In this document: positions 9,123-16,556 of the stretch, one piece after another
How positions within the stretch are numbered: the stretch's first letter is position 1
How the letters are laid out: every line of letters starts with the position of its first letter
NCBI RefSeq assembly: GCF_009827295.1
Contig: NZ_WTYD01000001.1
Span: 124,001 to 188,000, forward strand
DNA length: 64,000 nt
Reading direction: 5' to 3'
Origin: Qipengyuania pelagi
Lineage (GTDB): Bacteria > Pseudomonadota > Alphaproteobacteria > Sphingomonadales > Sphingomonadaceae
Position numbers and translations under genes: made by a program
Notes under the pieces: model-generated
What the model saw: the letters and a program-made list of their open reading frames with translations, nothing else
Told to the model about the DNA's origin: nothing
Databases searched by the model: none

Positions 9123-10913
9123 GTGAGTGTCCTGAGGTTTCTGCGCGTTCGGCCGAACCGAACCGCTCCCCCGGCAATTGGGAAAAGGCACTCTTTGGAA
9201 GTTTTTTTGGAAGGCAGGGCTCTGGCTAGCAAACGGGAAACCAGGAGCCCGGACTCGCGCGAAAGCGGCCCGAGGCATTGGCTGGTGACCTACCCCAGGT
9301 TGATCCCGGTGGGCATCTTCCTGATCATCGTCGCTCTCACGGCGCTCAGCGTGCTGACGATAGAGCGTGGCGAGCGGGCGCGCGAAGATGCCGCGATGGC
9401 GCGCACCGCCGGTGCGATGTCGGCGGTGCTGGAACGGCGGGCCTCGGTCAACGCTTCCTATCTTCGCGCAGGCGCCGCCCTGTTTTCCGCCCAGGGAAGC
9501 GTCGATCCGGCGCTGTTCAACAGGTTCGTCGCGGAATTGCGGCTCGATGCCGATTACCAGGGCGCGGAAGGCTATGGCTGGGCGCCGGTCCTGCGCCCTT
9601 CCGAAGTTCCGGCCTTCGAAGCCGATCTCAACCGCTACCGCATCGGCGATGTCCGTATCAGGCCCACACTCGCCGAACAGCCGCGCGATCGGCTGGTCCC
9701 GGTGCGCTATCTCCAGCCGGACACGGTGAGGAACCGACGCGCGCTGGGATACGATATGTATTCCTCACCCATCCGGCGCGAGGCGATGGATCGCGCCCAG
9801 CGAATGCTGCGGCCGACTGCCAGCGGAAGCGTCGTCCTCGCGCAGGAAGGCGGCGGCTCCGATCCCGGCTTTCTGATCTATATGCCCGTTTTTTCCGGCA
9901 CGGGCGAGCGACGCACTCTGCTCGGGTTCATCTACAGCCCTTTCAACGCGCCCGACTTCCTCAAATCCGCGAGCGAACTGGTCGACCGGGGCAATGTCGG
10001 TATCGAGCTCTACGATGGTGGGGCCGCCGGGGGCGCCTTGCTCGGAACCCTCGAGGGTGGGGACGAGGACGGGAGGACCGTGGAACGCGAAGTCAATGTC
10101 GCCAATCGCGATATGCGCTTGGTGGTTCGCGCCAAGAACGATTCGGCTCTGTCGCCGCTTTCTATGATCACGATGTTGTTCGGACTGGCGGTCGCCAGCC
10201 TGCTCATGCTGGTGGCGCGGTTGTTGACCAAACAGGCGCTGGAGGACCAGCGATCGTTGAACTGGTTCGCGGAACAGAACTCGATCCGCAATTCCCTGAC
10301 CCGCGAACTCAATCATCGCGTCAAGAACACGCTTGCGAACGTGCTGTCGATCGTGGCGCTGACCAGGCGACGGGCAGAGGACGTCCAATCCTTTGCGGAC
10401 GGGCTGGACGGGCGGATCAGGGCGCTTTCCGCGACCCACGACCTGCTCACGCAATCCGAATGGGGCACCACGCCGATCGCATCGGTCGTGGCGGCCGAAC
10501 TCGCGCCCTACGCGCATGACGAGGCGCATACCATCGTCAGCCAGGGTCCGCCGGTGGAACTTGCGCCCAACGATGCGCTGTCGCTCGGGCTGGCGTTGCA
10601 TGAGCTGGCGACCAACGCGTCCAAATACGGCGCTCTCAGCTGCGAAAACGGCTGCGTCGACATCCGGTGGGAATTGATGTCCGAAGGCTTGGCGCGGATC
10701 GAATGGCAGGAGCGGGGAGGGCCATCGGTGCCCGAACAGCGCAAGCGCGGTTTCGGAACCGACTTGATCGAAAAGATCGTCGCCCATGAATTGCGCCATC
10801 CGGTCGAGCTGATCTTCGACCCCAAGGGGGTGCGGTGCACGCTCATGGTTCCGGTGCGCGAACGCGGCGATTTCGAAATTCGCGCCAGCCGCCAGCTGCC
10901 GACCTCCCGCTGA
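9123..10913 (+). CDS. CHASE-domain HWE histidine kinase of the GSR locus
   Basis: Inner-membrane sensor kinase expected to phosphorylate PhyR. Order: TM about 59-80, periplasmic CHASE domain about 90-330, TM about 346-368, then the HWE kinase core. The phosphoacceptor is His398 in RELNHRVKNTLANV. The N-box LHELATNASKYGAL, the WQERGGP element that names the HWE family and the GFGTDLIEK G-box follow. It is the likely counterpart of PhyK/Pak kinases and of GsrK of Erythrobacter litoralis. The start is uncertain: GTG 9123 has no good ribosome site, and TTG codons 24-30 codons downstream are alternatives. It is driven by the plus side of the divergent EcfG promoter. Confidence 0.9.
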   Translation: MSVLRFLRVRPNRTAPPAIGKRHSLEVFLEGRALASKRETRSPDSRESGPRHWLVTYPRLIPVGIFLIIVALTALSVLTIERGERAREDAAMARTAGAMSAVLERRASVNASYLRAGAALFSAQGSVDPALFNRFVAELRLDADYQGAEGYGWAPVLRPSEVPAFEADLNRYRIGDVRIRPTLAEQPRDRLVPVRYLQPDTVRNRRALGYDMYSSPIRREAMDRAQRMLRPTASGSVVLAQEGGGSDPGFLIYMPVFSGTGERRTLLGFIYSPFNAPDFLKSASELVDRGNVGIELYDGGAAGGALLGTLEGGDEDGRTVEREVNVANRDMRLVVRAKNDSALSPLSMITMLFGLAVASLLMLVARLLTKQALEDQRSLNWFAEQNSIRNSLTRELNHRVKNTLANVLSIVALTRRRAEDVQSFADGLDGRIRALSATHDLLTQSEWGTTPIASVVAAELAPYAHDEAHTIVSQGPPVELAPNDALSLGLALHELATNASKYGALSCENGCVDIRWELMSEGLARIEWQERGGPSVPEQRKRGFGTDLIEKIVAHELRHPVELIFDPKGVRCTLMVPVRERGDFEIRASRQLPTSR

Positions 10914-10991
10914 CGAAGTCGTATTGGTTGCGCGATCAAGCGCAGCCGCCGCTCCGATCTGGGCCCGCCCATTGGTTCGCGTGAAGCAAAC

Positions 10992-11025
10992 AAAACGGCC
11001 GGCGCCACGAAGGCACCGGCCGTTT
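10992..11025. terminator. Bidirectional terminator between HWE kinase and phyR
   Basis: A 10-bp perfect stem (10993-11002 with 11016-11025), extended by three more pairs after one mismatch, with a 5-base loop. It is flanked by AAAA on the left and TTT on the right, so it can end transcripts from both convergent genes, best for phyR. Confidence 0.8.
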
Positions 11026-11055
11026 CAATGCGATATTTCCGTCAGGCGGAAAGCG

Positions 11056-11850
11056 TCAGGCAAGCGGACGGCTGGAGCCGAAGAACAAGGCCTGGCTGAT
11101 CGCCGCGCGCACCGTCTGTTCCTGGAACGGCTTGGTGACCAGATAGGTCGGTTCAGGCCGGTCACCGGTGAGAAGGCGTTCGGGATAGGCGGTGATGAAG
11201 ATGACCGGAACGCTGCCGATCGCCAGGATGTCGTCCACCGCGTCGAGGCCGGACGACCCGTCGGCAAGCTGGATATCGGCGAGGACGAGGCCGGGGGTCT
11301 TTTCCGCGACCACTTCCTGCGCCTGCGTCCGCGTGGCGGCAGTCCCGCAGATTTGATGGCCGAGCGAGGTAACCAGATCTTCGAGCTGCATCGAAATCAG
11401 CGGCTCGTCTTCGATGATGAGCACTTCGGTCGAGGTTTCGCGATCGATTTCCTCGACTGCTTCCTGAACCAGCTTCTCGATATCCTCTTCGGAGACTTCC
11501 ATGATCTCCGCCGCCTGATCGGTGGAGAAATCCTCCAGAGTGGTCAGCAACAGCGCCTGGCGGTTCATCGGCGTAATCGCCTTGAGCCGCCCGCTGGCCG
11601 CTTCTTCGTGGTCGCTGAAATCGGACCCGCTGTCGGGCGTTTCCATATAGGCGCTGCCCCACACCTTGTTGAAGGCGCGGTAGAGAGGAACGCGACCGCC
11701 TTCGAGCGAGGCCTTCAGATCTTCATCGGCCAGCGCCGCTTCCAAAGTCGCGCGGACAAAGGCATCGCCGGTCGCCTGCGAGCCGGTCAGGGCACGCGCG
11801 TAACGGCGCAAATAGGGTAGGTTTTTAGCAATTTGATCACCAAGTGACAT
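11056..11850 (-). CDS. phyR: PhyR anti-anti-sigma response regulator
   Basis: 264-residue PhyR: an N-terminal EcfG-like sigma mimic (about 1-130) joined to a C-terminal receiver (about 140-260). The receiver carries the acidic pair in IIEDEPLIS, phosphoacceptor Asp192 in LADIQLADG, Thr in FITAYPE and Lys in VTKPF, so it is complete. When phosphorylated it binds NepR and frees EcfG. ATG 11850 was chosen because GGAAGGGG lies just upstream and the sequence MSLGDQIAKNLPYLRRYARAL is the normal PhyR start; an in-frame extension to 11916 would overlap its own promoter. It is preceded by a consensus EcfG promoter, so it is probably autoregulated. Confidence 0.95.
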   Translation of the reverse strand: MSLGDQIAKNLPYLRRYARALTGSQATGDAFVRATLEAALADEDLKASLEGGRVPLYRAFNKVWGSAYMETPDSGSDFSDHEEAASGRLKAITPMNRQALLLTTLEDFSTDQAAEIMEVSEEDIEKLVQEAVEEIDRETSTEVLIIEDEPLISMQLEDLVTSLGHQICGTAATRTQAQEVVAEKTPGLVLADIQLADGSSGLDAVDDILAIGSVPVIFITAYPERLLTGDRPEPTYLVTKPFQEQTVRAAISQALFFGSSRPLA

Positions 11851-11880
11851 AGAGACCCCTTCCAAGGAATTCGCGCGTAG

Positions 11881-11905
11881 AACGCCCCGTTTGGGGGATG
11901 GTTCC
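11881..11905 (-). promoter_or_regulatory. EcfG-type promoter of phyR
   Basis: On the minus strand: GGAAC (11905-11901), a 16-base spacer, then CGTT (11884-11881), an exact match to the alphaproteobacterial EcfG consensus. The predicted transcript starts about 25 bases before the phyR ATG. Confidence 0.85.
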
Positions 11906-11935
11906 TCTGCCTTCAAGCGTCACTCCGTGCGAAAT

Positions 11936-11964
11936 TTGACATTTTCCCTGCAGGTTGGAAAAAT
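11936..11964 (+). promoter_or_regulatory. Sigma-70-like promoter of the Crp/Fnr gene
   Basis: TTGACA at 11936-11941, a 17-base spacer, then AAAAAT at 11959-11964 (4 of 6 to the -10 consensus), 35 bases before the ATG. It is divergent from the phyR promoter. Confidence 0.5.
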
Positions 11965-11998
11965 CAGGGCCGAACAAGGACGGCAGGGGCGAATTTCG

Positions 11999-12745
11999 AT
12001 GGAAAATATAGTGCGGGCGATGGCCTGTGCGCGTTGCCCGCTGCAGGATATGCCCGGATTGCGCGAGCTGGACGAGACCCAGATCGCCTATATGCAGGAT
12101 TTCAAGGATGGCGAAATCCAGCTTGGTAGAGGGGAGGTCCTCGTCGAGCAGTCGCAGCAGCTCGAAAGCCTCTATACGCTGATGGAAGGCGTGCTGATCC
12201 GGTATCGCACCCTCGAAGACGGACGGCGACAGATCGTCAATTTCATGTTCCCCGGCGATTTGGTCGGCCTGCAAGGGGCATTCGACGACCCGTCCGCGCA
12301 TTCGGTGGAAGCCCTGCTGGCGTCGCGCCTGTGCGTGTTCCAGCGCCCGAAATTCGAAAACCTGATCGCGAAACATCCGCGCCTCGGTTATGACGTGATC
12401 TGGATGGCGGCGGAGGAGGAATCCGCGCTCGAAGAGCATCTCGTCGCTCTCGGTCGCCGCTCCGCGAAAGAGCGGGTCGCCTATCTCGCCGTATTTCTGA
12501 TGGATCGCGCCAAGAGCGTGGGCATGGCCGGTGACGATAACCGGCTCGCGCTCCCTATCCGGCAGGCGCAGATCGCGGACATGCTCGGATTGTCGCTGGT
12601 GCACACCAATCGCACTATCAAGGCGCTCGATCGCGATGGTCTGGTTACCTGGCAGCCGAACGAGATCCATGTGCCCGATCTTCCGGCTGCGCGCGAATTC
12701 GCGCATTTCGAACGGTGTTGCGCGCGGCCCAAGCCCTTTATTTGA
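11999..12745 (+). CDS. Crp/Fnr family transcriptional regulator
   Basis: 248-residue regulator with a cyclic-nucleotide-binding-like beta roll (about 20-135), a dimer helix (about 135-165) and a C-terminal winged helix (about 165-235) whose recognition region is QIADMLGLSLVHTNRTIKALD. The N-terminus has CARCP, a Cys pair seen in many sphingomonad Fnr-like proteins but not the four-Cys iron-sulphur set of true FNR, so oxygen sensing is not established. ATG 11999 is preceded by AGGGG. It sits inside the GSR locus, divergent from phyR, suggesting a link to stress or redox control; this is inference from position. Confidence 0.85.
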   Translation: MENIVRAMACARCPLQDMPGLRELDETQIAYMQDFKDGEIQLGRGEVLVEQSQQLESLYTLMEGVLIRYRTLEDGRRQIVNFMFPGDLVGLQGAFDDPSAHSVEALLASRLCVFQRPKFENLIAKHPRLGYDVIWMAAEEESALEEHLVALGRRSAKERVAYLAVFLMDRAKSVGMAGDDNRLALPIRQAQIADMLGLSLVHTNRTIKALDRDGLVTWQPNEIHVPDLPAAREFAHFERCCARPKPFI

Positions 12746-12796
12746 AACGAAAAAACCTTTTTCCGAAAAAGACTTGCAATTTTTTGGGATAGGGCG

Positions 12797-12821
12797 GGAA
12801 CCCCTGTCGCGGTCGCACATT
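12797..12821 (+). promoter_or_regulatory. EcfG-like promoter of the candidate small RNA
   Basis: GGAAC at 12797-12801, a 16-base spacer, then CATT at 12818-12821; the EcfG consensus would be CGTT, so there is one mismatch in the -10. The expected start site is about 12828-12831, which fits the start of the hairpin transcript. Confidence 0.45.
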
Positions 12822-12830
12822 ATACCCATG

Positions 12831-12916
12831 TCACCGCCGAGACCCCCCCTCCCGTCCAAGCGGCTGGTGATACGATCCCGAAAGGCCTCCGTTCACAAAG
12901 AACGGAGGCCTTTTTT
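12831..12916 (+). ncRNA. Candidate GsrN-like small RNA with C-rich loop
   Basis: A transcript of about 85-90 nt with no reading frame of note. Its 5' part folds into a stem (12831-12839 with 12861-12870, one bulged A) that displays a 21-base loop containing seven C, one T and three C at 12843-12853. A short linker and a strong terminator hairpin follow. This two-hairpin plan with an exposed C-rich loop is that of GsrN, the stress-controlled small RNA of Caulobacter, and of C-rich alphaproteobacterial RNAs that pair with ribosome-binding sites. Location inside the GSR locus and an upstream GGAAC support the call. The exact 5' end is inferred. Confidence 0.55.
12884..12916 (+). terminator. Rho-independent terminator of the candidate small RNA
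   Basis: A perfect 11-bp stem (12884-12894 with 12900-12910), a 5-base loop and six T residues. It is among the clearest terminators in the window and has no coding gene directly upstream. Confidence 0.9.
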
Positions 12917-13048
12917 CTTCGGATGGCTTTCTCGGTCTTGATGGAACGCTACCGGTCGTGGAGCGGTGCTGCGCCCTAAGGCCGCACCGGGAAATCGCAC
13001 AGGGACATTCGGGTTAGGACTGGCTTTCGACGCTGCCTCAAGCAGCCG

Positions 13049-13498
13049 TCATTTCAGAACAGCACGCAGGCGCGAAATCAGGCCGCGCCGCTTCGGCTCC
13101 GTCAGAACTTCGACCAGTTCCTTAGGGTCATAGGGCTTTTCCATGACACAGCCCATTTCCGCGATCTGTTCGGGAATGTCCTGCGGGGCACCGGTCGAAA
13201 AGACAATTCTCGGGCCGGATGGACCGAGCGAGCGAACCAGCTCGGCGACCGCCCAGCCATCGTCGCGATCCGCCAGATGGACGTCGAGGACGATAGCATC
13301 GGGTTGCCCGGTTCTGAGCGCGGCCAATGCCATTTCGCTCGTCGAACTGATCTCGACCTGCTCCACGCCCGCGTCGCGCAGGGCCATTTCCAGCGCCATC
13401 GCCAGAATGGCGTCGTCTTCCACCACCAGGACGTGGCGGGGAAGGGAACGGGAAGGAGGCTGAGCCGTGCGAGTCATGATCGGGGTGCGCGAATCCAT
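13049..13498 (-). CDS. Single-domain response regulator
   Basis: Receiver-only protein of about 150 residues. It has the acidic pair in VVEDDAILA, phosphoacceptor Asp in IVLDVHLADRDDG, the FSTGAP segment (compare the FATGY motif of single-domain GSR regulators such as SdrG) and Lys in MEKPYDP. No output domain follows; the last 20 residues are basic. Such proteins act as phosphate shuttles or competitors in HWE-kinase networks. The start is uncertain: GTG 13519, ATG 13498 and ATG 13477 are in frame, and an EcfG-like promoter at 13531-13556 would favour the ATGs. It closes the GSR locus. Confidence 0.8.
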   Translation of the reverse strand: MDSRTPIMTRTAQPPSRSLPRHVLVVEDDAILAMALEMALRDAGVEQVEISSTSEMALAALRTGQPDAIVLDVHLADRDDGWAVAELVRSLGPSGPRIVFSTGAPQDIPEQIAEMGCVMEKPYDPKELVEVLTEPKRRGLISRLRAVLK

Positions 13499-13530
13499 CT
13501 GGGGCGCGAGTATCCGCACCTGTCCTTCCG

Positions 13531-13556
13531 AACCGAGCGCGGCCCCTCCCGGTTCC
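13531..13556 (-). promoter_or_regulatory. EcfG-like promoter of the single-domain response regulator
   Basis: Minus strand: GGAAC (13556-13552), a 17-base spacer and GGTT (13534-13531). This differs from the consensus only at the first base of CGTT. Confidence 0.55.
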
Positions 13557-13615
13557 CCGCCTGACGCGAATTACGACCCTGTTGCGACAAAGACCCAGTT
13601 TTCGGGCGATGCGGC

Positions 13616-14782
13616 TCAGCGCTCGTCGAGCGGCTTTTCGAAGATTACGTATTCCCGGTTGATCCGGCTATCGATCGCATCCGCGATGGCGAGCATCCCC
13701 TTATTGTCTTCGAGGATCCAGCCGATCTCGCCGCGCACCGATTTGAAATCCCTGGTCGCGTTCTGCCGTATGCGCTCGATCATCATGAAGGCGAGCTGGC
13801 TGGCCATGCGCGAGTTCTGAAGCTCGCGGCGGACTCCCATCAGCGGCACACGCATATCTGCGCCGGTCGGCTTCTTCAGCCAGCGCAGCAGGCGCAGCCA
13901 TCCGAGGGGCAGCAGCCGACCGTTTATGCGCTTCAGAACTGCGTTCATGTCGGGAAAGGTCAGCATGAAGGCCACCGGCTCGCCATCGACTTCCGCGATC
14001 ATGTTGAGCCGTTCGTGCACGATCGGTTTCATCTTCTTCGCGGCATAGGCGATCTCGCGATCGGTGAAGGGCACGAAGCCCCAATTATCCGACCAGGCAT
14101 CGTTGAGGATCGCCAGCACGATCGCCAGATCCCGGTCCCAGTTCGCCTTGTCGACGGGCCGCACCGTGATGCGGGAATTGCGTTCGCCCGACTGGACGAT
14201 ACGGCGGATCAGCGGCGGAAAATCCTGCGTGATGTCGAGTTCGTAGGTCAGAAGCGTCTTGGCGGGCGCATAGCCCGCGTCCTTGATCCAGCGGCGATAA
14301 TGCGCCGGATGGTGGCCCATCAGCATGGTCGGCGGGTGATCCTGCCCCTTCACCAGCAGGCCCGGCTCCTCCCATATCGACAGCGAGATCGGACCCAGCA
14401 CGCGGGTCATCCCCTGGGCGCGGTTCCAGGCTTCGGCCTGGGTCAGCAGGGCGCGGGCAGTTTCCTCGTCCTCGGCATCGAAATAGCCGAACAGGCCGGT
14501 GCCCGGCCCCATCCCCTGTTCGCGCGGGAGTTCGAGCGCGAGTTCGTCGATATGGGCGGAAATGCGCCCGACCGGGGTGTCGCCGCGATAGGCGATGAAG
14601 AAGGCGGCACGGGCATGGCCAAAAAAGGGGTTCTTGTCGGGATCGATCAGTTCGAGCTGTTCGGAGCGCAATTGCGGCACCGAATGGGGCTCGCGCGCGG
14701 CGAATCTGCGGCCGAGATCGACGAATTCCGCCCGACCGGCCTTGCCCGATACCGGGCGGATCACTATTTCGCCTGTCGTCAC
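13616..14782 (-). CDS. GNAT-fold protein, double-domain, function unknown
   Basis: 388-residue cytosolic protein resembling the sphingomonad family often labelled N-acetyltransferase or, probably wrongly, dATP pyrophosphohydrolase. The N-terminal half (about 5-150) has a GNAT-like FFIAYRGDTPVGRISAHID strand pair. The second half (about 190-370) contains NDAWSDNWGFVPFTDREIAY and a MIAEVDGEPVAFMLTFPD core resembling another GNAT strand set. No nudix box is visible, which argues against a pyrophosphohydrolase. The start is GTG 14782 with AAAGG upstream. It is convergent with nothing close and divergent from the desaturase. Confidence 0.7.
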   Translation of the reverse strand: MTTGEIVIRPVSGKAGRAEFVDLGRRFAAREPHSVPQLRSEQLELIDPDKNPFFGHARAAFFIAYRGDTPVGRISAHIDELALELPREQGMGPGTGLFGYFDAEDEETARALLTQAEAWNRAQGMTRVLGPISLSIWEEPGLLVKGQDHPPTMLMGHHPAHYRRWIKDAGYAPAKTLLTYELDITQDFPPLIRRIVQSGERNSRITVRPVDKANWDRDLAIVLAILNDAWSDNWGFVPFTDREIAYAAKKMKPIVHERLNMIAEVDGEPVAFMLTFPDMNAVLKRINGRLLPLGWLRLLRWLKKPTGADMRVPLMGVRRELQNSRMASQLAFMMIERIRQNATRDFKSVRGEIGWILEDNKGMLAIADAIDSRINREYVIFEKPLDER

Positions 14783-14939
14783 GGTGCGAACCTTTCGATG
14801 GAATGTGCGTCGCTATGAATTGGGCATTCAGCCGGGGTTCGCCCCTGCTTCCCCAAAGAGCATCGTGTCAAGACGCCCGCCCAAACGCGACGATAAACAT
14901 CGCTTTGCCTACGCGGCGCAGTTACGGATAGATCGCGGC

Positions 14940-16046
14940 ATGAATGGTCAGCACACCTTGAACCCCGGAAACACGGATCGCGGCATCGTGACGCAGCAGC
15001 GCGCGGCCCCTGCCGCCGCGCGCCAGCCGATCGAGGACGACAAGGTGATGCTGCGCGCCGCGCGGGATCTGACCAAGGATATCGCGGAGGCCAATCCCGC
15101 GATCTACTGGACCGATATGCTGGTGTCCGCCCTGATCGGCTATGGCGCTCTGGCCGGGGCGATCCTTGCCGACAGCGTTCCCCTCGCCATCGCGCTCGGG
15201 GTGATATCGGCGCTGGCGCTGTATCGCGCCCTGCTGTTCATCCACGAAATCTCGCATTTCCGCAGGGGTGCGATGGCGCGCTTCGGTGCGGCCTGGAACG
15301 TCCTCGTCGGCATTCCGCTGCTGACGCCGTCCTTCATGTATGAGGGCGCCCATGTCATCCATCACAAACGCACCCAGTATGGCACGGTCGAGGACCCGGA
15401 ATATCTCCCGCTCGCTCTAATGAAACCGTGGACGCTTCCGCTCTTCGTCGTGATCGCGCCGCTCGCGACGGTCGGGCTGCTGTTCCGGTTCGCGGTGCTC
15501 GTGCCGCTCGGGGCCGTCATTCCGGCGGTGCGACGCGTGACCTGGGCGCGCTTTTCCGCCCTCGCGATCAATCCCAAGTTCCGGCGCCGCCCGGTGGAAG
15601 ACGATCTGCGCCAGAAGGTGTTCTGGCAGGAATTGGGCGGGGCGGTCTGGGCCTGGACGCTGATCGCCAGCGTGTTTCTGCTGGGCTGGAAGCCGATCCT
15701 GATCGCCTTCGCGGTGTTCTCGGTCGTGGCGACGGTCAACCAGCTGCGGACCTTGGTGGCGCATCTCTGGGAGAATGAAGGCGAACCGATGACGGTGACC
15801 GCCCAGTTCCTCGACAGCGTCAACGTGCCGCCGCCGGGGCGGATCGCGGAATTGTGGGCGCCGGTCGGCCTGCGCTATCACGCGCTGCACCATTTGATGC
15901 CGTCCATGCCTTACCATTCGCTGCCCGAGGCGCATCGGCGTCTGGCGAGGGAATTGGGCGAGGGGTCGACCTATCATGGCGCGAACCACCCCGGAATGGC
16001 CTCGTTGGTGGCGCGCATCACGCGGAGCACCATGACGCGCCGCTGA
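14940..16046 (+). CDS. Fatty acid desaturase
   Basis: 368-residue di-iron membrane desaturase of the PF00487 family that introduces double bonds into acyl chains. Three His boxes are visible: HEISHFRRG, HVIHHKR and the C-terminal HHLMPSMPYH. Hydrophobic pairs near 60-105 and 155-270 place it in the inner membrane. It may alter membrane fluidity; regiospecificity cannot be told. ATG 14940 was chosen because upstream in-frame codons lie in the antisense of the GNAT-like gene. It ends 15 bases before the convergent GNAT gene. Confidence 0.88.
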   Translation: MNGQHTLNPGNTDRGIVTQQRAAPAAARQPIEDDKVMLRAARDLTKDIAEANPAIYWTDMLVSALIGYGALAGAILADSVPLAIALGVISALALYRALLFIHEISHFRRGAMARFGAAWNVLVGIPLLTPSFMYEGAHVIHHKRTQYGTVEDPEYLPLALMKPWTLPLFVVIAPLATVGLLFRFAVLVPLGAVIPAVRRVTWARFSALAINPKFRRRPVEDDLRQKVFWQELGGAVWAWTLIASVFLLGWKPILIAFAVFSVVATVNQLRTLVAHLWENEGEPMTVTAQFLDSVNVPPPGRIAELWAPVGLRYHALHHLMPSMPYHSLPEAHRRLARELGEGSTYHGANHPGMASLVARITRSTMTRR

Positions 16047-16061
16047 TCGAGGGGGCGCGCG

Positions 16062-16556
16062 TCAGTCCAGCAGCCGGATCATCGCGCAGCGCGGCAGATC
16101 CGGCGCGCCGTCCTCGACCGCGCTATCATCACTGTTCGCCACTTCAACGAAACCTTGCGAAGCATAGAACGGCGCATTCCAGGCGATGTCGCGCCAGGTG
16201 GTGAGAGTGATCGCCCGGAAGCCGGAATTGCGCGCATCGATCGCGAGCGCTTCGAGCAATGTCGCGCCGATCCTGCGACGTTGCCAGGATCGCGCGACGC
16301 TCAGTTCATGGAGATGAAGCTCGCGGCCCTTGGGGGCAGCGGCGGCGAAGCCGATCACTTGCTCGCCCGCGATGGCGGACAGGCAATGACCGCGACGGAT
16401 CAGGCGCGCGTAATCCTGCTCGCTCTGCGAAGGCGGGATCGCGACGCCCGCCAGTTCGGGCGCGGAGCGCAGCAGGTCCGCCGCATCTTCCTCGACCCGA
16501 TGAAACGCAGCCGCATCTTCGCTGCGCGCGAGACGAAGCGACCAGGCGCCGCTCAC
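16062..16556 (-). CDS. GNAT family N-acetyltransferase
   Basis: 164-residue acetyl-CoA-dependent acyltransferase. The N-terminal strand LRLARSEDAAAFHRVEE, the central LHELSVARSWQRRRIGATLL acetyl-CoA loop (R/Q-x-x-G/A type) and the C-terminal WNAPFYASQGF segment fit the GNAT fold. The substrate is unknown. The start ATG overlaps the lptG stop by 4 bases, so it is probably translated from the lptF-lptG transcript, a link of convenience rather than proof of a role in LPS export. Confidence 0.85.
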   Translation of the reverse strand: MSGAWSLRLARSEDAAAFHRVEEDAADLLRSAPELAGVAIPPSQSEQDYARLIRRGHCLSAIAGEQVIGFAAAAPKGRELHLHELSVARSWQRRRIGATLLEALAIDARNSGFRAITLTTWRDIAWNAPFYASQGFVEVANSDDSAVEDGAPDLPRCAMIRLLD

